From NCBI RefSeq assembly GCF_000733755.1, contig NZ_JPOF01000003.1, positions 558,001 through 622,000 on the forward strand: a stretch of DNA of 64,000 nucleotides, read 5' to 3'. The notes under the pieces are model-generated. The model was not told where the DNA came from and did no database searches. It worked only from the letters and a program-made list of their open reading frames with translations. The position numbers and the translations under genes are program-made. Shown here piece by piece: positions 58,802-64,000 of the stretch. The DNA comes from Lachnoclostridium phytofermentans. Lineage in GTDB: Bacteria > Bacillota > Clostridia > Lachnospirales > Lachnospiraceae. Numbering within the stretch: position 1 is the first letter of the stretch; each line of letters opens with the position of its first letter.

Positions 58802-59236
58802 TCAAACAAGTAAATCAGTTTTACTTAAACCTTCTTTAATCAAATAGAGTATTCGCTCCATCTGCTCCGTCATATACAGGTAACCTATCATAGCTTCAAA
58901 TCCAGTTGCTATTCGATAATCCGTCACGGATGCATTCTTTGCAGTTGTAACTGACTTCGCATTTCTTCCCCGTTTGAATACACCAAGTTCTTCCTCTGTT
59001 AAATTATCCTGTATCGCATGGAGGATGTCCTTCTGTGCAGCAGCTTTCACCAAGCTACTAGCTTTTTGATGCAGTTTATTTACCTGTGAATTTCCCTTCT
59101 CCACTAGCATCGTACGAATGATCAAGTCATAGATGCCATCCCCTATATAAGCAAGGGTTAGTGGAGAATAGGTTTTAATGTCGGTCTGTGGCAGTGCAAA
59201 GGTATCACGTACCCTAGCAATTAAGCTCTCTTCCAT
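58802..59236 (-). CDS. mrnC: Mini-ribonuclease III
   Basis: This 144-aa RNase III catalytic domain lacks the dsRNA-binding domain and matures 23S rRNA ends. It has YSPLTLAYIGDGIYDLIIRTMLVEKG with the catalytic Asp in GDGIYD, and RGRNAKS downstream. It overlaps the end of cysS by 16 bp, with its AAGGAG inside cysS. The order cysS-mrnC-rlmB is conserved in Firmicutes. Confidence 0.93.
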   Translation of the reverse strand: MEESLIARVRDTFALPQTDIKTYSPLTLAYIGDGIYDLIIRTMLVEKGNSQVNKLHQKASSLVKAAAQKDILHAIQDNLTEEELGVFKRGRNAKSVTTAKNASVTDYRIATGFEAMIGYLYMTEQMERILYLIKEGLSKTDLLV

Positions 59237-60633
59237 TTTACTCCTTCTCTGGTATCTTCTAAGATAATTCCCTTTTCAAGGAGAAGATTTCTTATCTCAT
59301 CTGCTTTCGCAAAGTCTTTTGCTTTTCTGGCACTTTGTCTATCTGCAATGAGCTGTTCGATTTCTTCGTCCAGAATTTCTACTTTTTTCTCTGTTTCCAA
59401 TCCCAGTATATCACAAAGTGTTGTAATACCCAAAAGAACTTTTTGAATCATTTCTAAACTACTGTCTGCAGTAACATTGCTATTCGATAATTTTACCATC
59501 TCAAAAATAGCACTAATGGCATCTGCGGTATTAAAATCATCATCCATCGCTTCTTCAAATTTCTTTGTGAGTGCATCAAATTCCTTTAAAAGAGCCTTTT
59601 CCTGCTCTGTTAAAGTTGTCGATACTTCCCCTTTATCCTCTTTTACTTTGGATAAGAAATGAAGTTGTTCTACTGCAGTTTGGATACGCTCTAAACCATT
59701 TTTTGACGCTTCAATGATATCGCGGCTAAAATTAATCGGACTACGATAATGCACGCTTAAGAGGAAGAAACGAAGAACTGCCGGAGCATATTCTGCAAAG
59801 ATTTCACGTACTGTAAAGAAATTACCTTCCGACTTTGACATCTTCTTGTTATCTACATTTAAGAAGCCATTATGCATCCAATACTTCGCAAACTCTTTCC
59901 CTGAGCAGCTTTCTGTCTGAGCGATCTCGTTCTCATGATGTGGGAAAATTAAGTCTTCACCACCTGCATGGATGTCGATCTGCTCTCCAAGATATTTTTT
60001 ACTCATGACAGAACATTCAATATGCCAACCTGGTCTGCCATCACACCATGGTGCACTCCAAGCTGGTTCGCCCTCTTTCTTTGGTTTCCAAAGAACGAAG
60101 TCCATTGGATCTTCCTTCTCGTCTGCAACAGCGATACGAGCCCCTGCTTCTAAATCGTCTATATTTTTCTTTGATAACTTTCCATATTGCTTAAAACTTC
60201 TTGTCTTAAAATAAACGGTTCCATTTTTTTCATAAGCATGACCTTTTTCTATGAGCTCTTCAATCATAGTAATCATACCGTCAATTTCTTCCGTTGCCTT
60301 TGGTCTGGCAGTCACAGGTAATACATTAAGTGCACTCGTATCTTTTAAGTATTCTTTAATGTAACGTTCTGAAATTTCCTGTGCAGCAACCCCTTCTTCG
60401 TTCGCTTTTTTAATAATTTTATCATCAACATCAGTAAAATTCGACACAAATCTAACGTCATATCCTTTATACTCTAGATAACGTCTTACTGTATCAAAAA
60501 CAACGACTGGCCTTGCATTTCCAATGTGGATATAATTATATACAGTTGGGCCGCATACATACATGCTAACCTTTCCCTCCTGTAAAGGTATGAATTCTTC
60601 TTTTGATTTTGTTAATGTGTTGTATATCTTCAT
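59221..60633 (-). CDS. cysS: Cysteinyl-tRNA synthetase
   Basis: This 470-aa class I synthetase has CGPTVYNYIHIGNARP (HIGH motif plus the zinc Cys), GWHIECSVMS, HHENEIAQTES and KKMSKSEGN. It charges tRNA-Cys. AAGGAG precedes the ATG. It is second gene after cysE, and both are under the T-box that senses uncharged tRNA-Cys. Confidence 0.97.
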   Translation of the reverse strand: MKIYNTLTKSKEEFIPLQEGKVSMYVCGPTVYNYIHIGNARPVVVFDTVRRYLEYKGYDVRFVSNFTDVDDKIIKKANEEGVAAQEISERYIKEYLKDTSALNVLPVTARPKATEEIDGMITMIEELIEKGHAYEKNGTVYFKTRSFKQYGKLSKKNIDDLEAGARIAVADEKEDPMDFVLWKPKKEGEPAWSAPWCDGRPGWHIECSVMSKKYLGEQIDIHAGGEDLIFPHHENEIAQTESCSGKEFAKYWMHNGFLNVDNKKMSKSEGNFFTVREIFAEYAPAVLRFFLLSVHYRSPINFSRDIIEASKNGLERIQTAVEQLHFLSKVKEDKGEVSTTLTEQEKALLKEFDALTKKFEEAMDDDFNTADAISAIFEMVKLSNSNVTADSSLEMIQKVLLGITTLCDILGLETEKKVEILDEEIEQLIADRQSARKAKDFAKADEIRNLLLEKGIILEDTREGVKWKRA

Positions 60634-60682
60634 ACGTTTCTCCTTCTTAAATTTTGTATATTAATTAGTATTGCCAACATTT

Positions 60683-61351
60683 TTAAAGTTTTTGTTCCAG
60701 TTTTTCTAGTCTTTGCCTCATCTCTCTTAATTCAGTACAAAGACGTTCATTTTCTTTTTGCAGTTGCTCACAGTCATTACGGACTGGGTCTGGTAAATGT
60801 ACTTGATCCATCTCTTCTCGAGGCACTTTTTGATTATTTCTTTTCACAACACGGCCAGGAACACCAACCACAGTAGAATTTGGCGGTACCTCAGAAAGCA
60901 CAACAGACCCTGCACCTATTTTTGAATTCTCACCAACCGTAAAGGAACCAAGTACCTTTGCACCAGCACTTATCATGACATTATCACCTATCGTTGGATG
61001 ACGTTTTCCTTGTTCTTTTCCAGTTCCACCAAGTGTAACTCCCTGATAAAGAGTAACATTATCACCTATAATTGCTGTCTCCCCAATAACTACACCATTT
61101 CCGTGATCAATAAATAATCCTTTTCCTATGGTAGCACCAGGGTGAATCTCTATTCCTGTCTTTCTTACAGTACGTTGAGAATACCATCTTGCAAGAAAAT
61201 AATGTTTTCTTTTATATAGCCAGTGGGCAACACGGTGTCTTAACAATGCTTTAAAGCTCGGATAAAGAAAAACTTCTAAATTCGTCTTTATTGCAGCATC
61301 TCTCTCTCGTATTACTTTCATTTCTTCTTTTACATATCGGAAGAAACCCAT
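60683..61351 (-). CDS. cysE: Serine O-acetyltransferase
   Basis: This 222-aa left-handed beta-helix acetyltransferase makes O-acetylserine, the precursor of cysteine. It has the hexapeptide repeats and the catalytic HPGATIGKGLFIDHGNGVVIGE, GVTLGGTGKEQGKRHPTIGDNVMI. The C-terminal ~30 residues form a charged coiled coil (ENERLCTELREMRQRLEKLEQKL). TAAGGGGG precedes the ATG. It is first of the T-box operon. Confidence 0.93.
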   Translation of the reverse strand: MGFFRYVKEEMKVIRERDAAIKTNLEVFLYPSFKALLRHRVAHWLYKRKHYFLARWYSQRTVRKTGIEIHPGATIGKGLFIDHGNGVVIGETAIIGDNVTLYQGVTLGGTGKEQGKRHPTIGDNVMISAGAKVLGSFTVGENSKIGAGSVVLSEVPPNSTVVGVPGRVVKRNNQKVPREEMDQVHLPDPVRNDCEQLQKENERLCTELREMRQRLEKLEQKL

Positions 61352-61422
61352 ATTATTACCCCCTTATGTTAACACTACCATCCCTGTTTACGCAATACTT
61401 ATCCGCGCCAAACTCGCCGGGT

Positions 61423-61480
61423 GAGTGTGCATCTCTCGGAGAGTTATATTGAAAGGTAATTGAATCGCAATTTCCTATCA
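61423..61480 (+). repeat. Two-hairpin dispersed element, copy B
   Basis: GAGTGTGCATCTCTCGGAGAG followed by AGGTAATTG...CAATTTCCT. It is related to 51333-51397 and lies directly beside repeat copy 10 (61481). Confidence 0.7.
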
Positions 61481-61514
61481 ACAAGAAAAAGTATGCTTCG
61501 CGAAGTTTCCTTGT
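61481..61514 (+). repeat. Dispersed palindromic repeat, last copy
   Basis: ACAAGAAAAAGTATGCTTCG...GTTTCCTTGT, immediately after (on the minus strand) the T-box terminator. It lies within the transcribed leader of cysE. Confidence 0.8.
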
Positions 61515-61521
61515 CAAGAAT

Positions 61522-61762
61522 AAAAAAACTTCGTCTCTTAATCTAAGAGACGAAGTAATCCGCGGTTCCACTCTAATTCGCAATGTTGCGAGCTCAAAAC
61601 AGGTAACGGCTGTAACCGAGTTAAGCTACTTTCTTCACTTAACCAGCTCACGGATGCACTTCACTTATAGGAAATTCAAGAATGCTTTCAGCCGGTGACA
61701 TTCTCTCTCTGTGATTTCAAATTAAGCTACTCTTTCCGATCAATGCTTTTCACATATTTTGT
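61522..61762 (-). promoter_or_regulatory. T-box riboswitch, probably cysteine-specific
   Basis: On the minus strand the leader carries the T-box sequence TGGAACCGCGG (61570-61560), preceded by AGAG, and then the terminator ACTTCGTCTCTTA/TAAGAGACGAAGT with T7 (61556-61522). Stem I elements (AGTA, GAGAGAGAATGTCACCGG) lie upstream. The specifier region GTGAAGTGCATCC offers TGC (Cys) followed by A, which fits the downstream cysE and cysS. Uncharged tRNA-Cys would favour read-through. Confidence 0.92.
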
Positions 61763-61766
61763 AATT

Positions 61767-61795
61767 ATTCTATGAAAAGATTTTGACTTTGTCAA
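61767..61795 (-). promoter_or_regulatory. T-box operon promoter
   Basis: Minus strand TTGACA (61795-61790), 17-bp spacer, TAGAAT (61772-61767), just after the ispF stop. Confidence 0.8.
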
Positions 61796-61826
61796 CCTTA
61801 ATTTTTGATAAGTCAAATTCAAATTA

Positions 61827-62405
61827 TCATTTATTTCTACAACATCCCTGACAACTCGCACAATTTCTTGTCTCTGTAGCTTCAGGATCATAAACATATG
61901 CAACACTATCTGTACCATTATATGCATAGTTATCAACTGTATTTAACAAACAAATTGCCTGAGCGGATATTCCTTCTCCGCTTCCAGTAAAGCCAAGTCC
62001 CTCTTCTGTGGTTGCCTTGACATTAATCTGTTTTTCTGAGATATGAAGAGTTTTCGCAATGTTAGTAATCATTTGTGGGATATACGGTGCCATCTTTGGA
62101 CGTTGCGCAATAATTGTAGCATCGATATTTCCAATGATATAACATTCTTTCTCTACTAATTCTTTTACTTTTTCTAATAAAGCAATACTTGATATACCCT
62201 CGTATTCTTTCGCAGTATCCGGAAAATGCTTCCCAATATCGCCAAGCGCTGCAGCACCGAGGATAGCATCCATGATGGCATGGACTAAAACGTCCGCATC
62301 GGAATGACCCAATAAACCCTTTTCATAAGGTACCGTAACGCCTCCAATAATTAATTCGCGTCCTTCCACTAATTTATGAACATCATAACCCATTCCTACT
62401 CTCAT
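61827..62405 (-). CDS. ispF: 2-C-methyl-D-erythritol 2,4-cyclodiphosphate synthase with a Cys-rich tail
   Basis: This 192-aa protein catalyses the fifth step of the MEP isoprenoid pathway. The zinc ligands are in GYDVHKL and [31 protein letters not shown]. The C-terminal signature [25 protein letters not shown] is complete by ~residue 155, the usual length. About 37 further residues end in [12 protein letters not shown], a CxxCxxCC cluster not part of the enzyme fold. I chose the ATG at 62405 (AAAGGA upstream). It is monocistronic. Confidence 0.9.
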   Translation of the reverse strand: MRVGMGYDVHKLVEGRELIIGGVTVPYEKGLLGHSDADVLVHAIMDAILGAAALGDIGKHFPDTAKEYEGISSIALLEKVKELVEKECYIIGNIDATIIAQRPKMAPYIPQMITNIAKTLHISEKQINVKATTEEGLGFTGSGEGISAQAICLLNTVDNYAYNGTDSVAYVYDPEATETRNCASCQGCCRNK

Positions 62406-62472
62406 ATGGATTCCTTTCTTACGCATGTGTTAATTGTATCATAAATCATTTCCTATAAGAAAACAAGGGGCA

Positions 62473-62913
62473 TCAGCCAACATATTTACCTTCCATCAGC
62501 TTCCCCATTAATCTAGCACGATATTCGGATGGATTAAGTCCAGTACTTCTACGGAATACTTTGGTAAAATAATTATTATCGGTATAACCAACTCTAGCGC
62601 CAATTTCCTTAATGCTGATATTTTGTTTTATCATTAATTGCTTTGCCATTCTTATACGATATTGTGTAAGATACACAGTAAAGTTTATATGAAAACACTG
62701 TTTAAATAACCTACTAAAATAAGCTTCGGAATAACACATGGTCTTTGCTGCATCTTGAAGTGAGATATCTTTAGAATAATTTTCTTGTATGTATCTCTGC
62801 ATCTGAGTAGCTACTTGAGCCAAATAAGTTCCTTGCTCCAAATCCTCCGCTTGTACTCTGCATGCTTCCACTCGGTCCATCTTCTCATCCTCTATTAACA
62901 ATACATTGTACAT
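62473..62913 (-). CDS. AraC-type regulator, receiver domain almost wholly deleted
   Basis: This 146-aa protein starts with the first strand of a response-regulator receiver (MYNVLLIEDEKMDR), then passes straight into a linker and an AraC helix-turn-helix domain (~45-140: IQENYSKDISLQDAAKTMCYSEAYFSRLFKQCF, SIKEIGARVGYTDNNYFTKVFRRSTGLNPSEYR). About 100 receiver residues, including the phosphorylated Asp, are missing in frame. AAAGGAG precedes the ATG at 62913. The DNA-binding domain is intact, so it may still act, without phosphorelay control. No histidine kinase is adjacent. Confidence 0.7.
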   Translation of the reverse strand: MYNVLLIEDEKMDRVEACRVQAEDLEQGTYLAQVATQMQRYIQENYSKDISLQDAAKTMCYSEAYFSRLFKQCFHINFTVYLTQYRIRMAKQLMIKQNISIKEIGARVGYTDNNYFTKVFRRSTGLNPSEYRARLMGKLMEGKYVG

Positions 62914-63159
62914 TCCTAAATCTCCTTTCTTTAGGCAATCACAGCAAGCAACAATGAAACTTAATCTCCATCTGCTCCCTAACACGAATCTTAAAGTTTT
63001 CATTTCTTCCTGCTTTAATCAATCTGAGACACACACTGCTTTTCCCCGAACATGTGCAGTATGCTTTTACTATAACTACTATGATAGCATGAATTTCGTT
63101 AAGTTGGTGTTAAGATTCACTTTATTTATACTATTTTACTAGGAATTGTAGATAATTCT

Positions 63160-63226
63160 TAAAAAGCCACTGTTTTGTAGCATTAAGAATCTCTCCTTAA
63201 TGGCATACTTAGCAGTAGCTTTTTTA
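63160..63226. terminator. Hairpin terminator between the AraC-type and DUF1284 genes
   Basis: AGCCACTG / CAGTAGCT outer stem with an inner GCATTAAGA/TCCTTAATG stem, flanked by A5 and T6, so it can work in both directions. The rest of 62914-63356 shows no gene. Confidence 0.65.
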
Positions 63227-63356
63227 TTTACACCTTATTCAATTGCCGCCTTCTTATAAATAGGATCTTTCATGTTTACGCAATTTGTTCAGCCAAACTT
63301 TTCACTTCTTCTTTGGAGTGGTGTCTTTGATAACCACATTTCTCACACTCCAGGTA

Positions 63357-63719
63357 TTATTCGGTATGACAGATGCCACTCCATTCACAATCACTGCAGA
63401 TATCCTTCCACCGACCAGTACTTTTTAGTTTCATATCTATTAACCTTGAATAGTCACGAAACATCATTTGATCACCTTCTTTGATGCCGCATCCATCCAA
63501 ACATTCTTTATCATATCTCTTCACTTTTTCATTTGTCTCACAGCCATTCTTATTATGAGGACAACATTCACAAAGAATATCCTCATTAAGACTTATCATA
63601 ATTGGTTCTTTTTCTAACTGCTCTATCACCCTTGTCATATTTTCAACGAATTCTTTGTTATAACCTTTCCCCTCAAACTTCTTAATACACATGCCATGAT
63701 GCGCTCTTAACTGTATCAT
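63357..63719 (-). CDS. DUF1284 family cysteine-rich protein
   Basis: This 120-aa protein matches the DUF1284 pattern: LRAHHGMCIKKFEGKGYNKEFVENM at the N-terminus, then ILCECCPHNKNGCETNE and a C-terminal ICSDCEWSGIC. Eight or more Cys and paired His suggest a metal or Fe-S centre. The function is unknown. GGAAGGGAG precedes the ATG. It is monocistronic. Confidence 0.75.
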   Translation of the reverse strand: MIQLRAHHGMCIKKFEGKGYNKEFVENMTRVIEQLEKEPIMISLNEDILCECCPHNKNGCETNEKVKRYDKECLDGCGIKEGDQMMFRDYSRLIDMKLKSTGRWKDICSDCEWSGICHTE

Positions 63720-63818
63720 GTTTTCTCCCTTCCATGAATCGTTAGCTCTTCATTTAGAATTCTCTATCATACCTTTACAGAATCTCTACTTTACTTACCT
63801 TGCCAAACACTACTTAAC

Positions 63819-63862
63819 AGGAATAAGATTGAAAGAATTAAATTTCTCTCAACCTTATTCCT
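63819..63862. other. Hairpin near the window edge
   Basis: AGGAATAAG.TTGA / TCAA.CTTATTCCT without a good T run. Probably the terminator of a gene beyond the edge. 63863-64000 holds no gene I can support. Confidence 0.45.
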
Positions 63863-64000
63863 ATCGTGCATTGAACCAACTTAGGTAGTTCTTATTATAA
63901 ATAATTTTATCAAATAACTTAGGTTATCAAATGAATGGTGAATCATTTTATTCTCGAAATTAACTTATTCTGTATAAAACGAAGAAAGTCTCATTTCTCC

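Overview
The window reads as chromosome of a low-GC, spore-forming, anaerobic Firmicute of the family Lachnospiraceae. The evidence is AT-rich intergenic DNA, strong AGGAGG-type ribosome binding sites, CIRCE control of groESL, a cysteine T-box, a Spo0H-type sigma factor, and many families typical of that group (DUF6062, DUF2225, TIGR01906/DUF1461, DUF6512, DUF1284). The gene content and the adjacent pair of GH65 phosphorylases resemble Lachnoclostridium (Clostridium) phytofermentans. That match is from memory, not from a search. Most genes lie on the minus strand.

Layout. 1-5.2 kb: NADPH-type glutamate synthase (gltD start, gltB), with the last ~80 codons of GltB displaced into another frame. 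5.3-10.2 kb: a FliK-like protein, a membrane protein and a degenerate arylsulfotransferase-like lipoprotein. 10.6-20.2 kb: housekeeping block (guaB with a structured leader, groES-groEL, VanZ-like protein, DUF6062, DUF2225, glnS). 20.5-30 kb: envelope functions (SleB-like hydrolase, DUF3810 and DUF4097 pair, PepF, an extracytoplasmic flavinylated reductase with a small partner ORF, a CapA-like protein). 30-36 kb: small membrane proteins, a gutted histidine phosphatase, a MerR-methyltransferase fusion, an orphan RfbB-like dehydratase and two unknowns.

36.5-49 kb is a carbohydrate utilisation locus: an F5/8-type C (discoidin) protein, a membrane-anchored beta-helix glycosidase, beta-phosphoglucomutase, a LacI regulator facing the other way, two GH65 phosphorylases, two ABC permeases and a binding lipoprotein. 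It fits import of an alpha-glucosyl oligosaccharide, intracellular phosphorolysis to beta-glucose 1-phosphate and conversion to glucose 6-phosphate. TTTAAC-type palindromes occur in front of both the regulator/pgmB pair and the transporter operon, suggesting one LacI regulon. No ABC ATPase is present.

49-57 kb is accessory: a MarR-MATE efflux pair with a 20-bp operator-like palindrome, an orphan gene pair between two ~115-bp direct repeats, a minimal Ku-ligase pair, and two secreted/lipoprotein genes between two broken IS4-type transposase pieces sharing a 76-bp segment. 56.7-63.7 kb: tRNA-Thr, sigH, and a T-box(Cys)-cysE-cysS-mrnC-rlmB operon, ispF with a Cys-rich tail, a receiver-deleted AraC regulator and a DUF1284 protein.

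A ~35-bp imperfect palindrome occurs ten times in gaps across the window, always in the same orientation and, in nearly every case, just 3' of an intrinsic terminator of a minus-strand gene. No CRISPR array, rRNA or prophage was seen.
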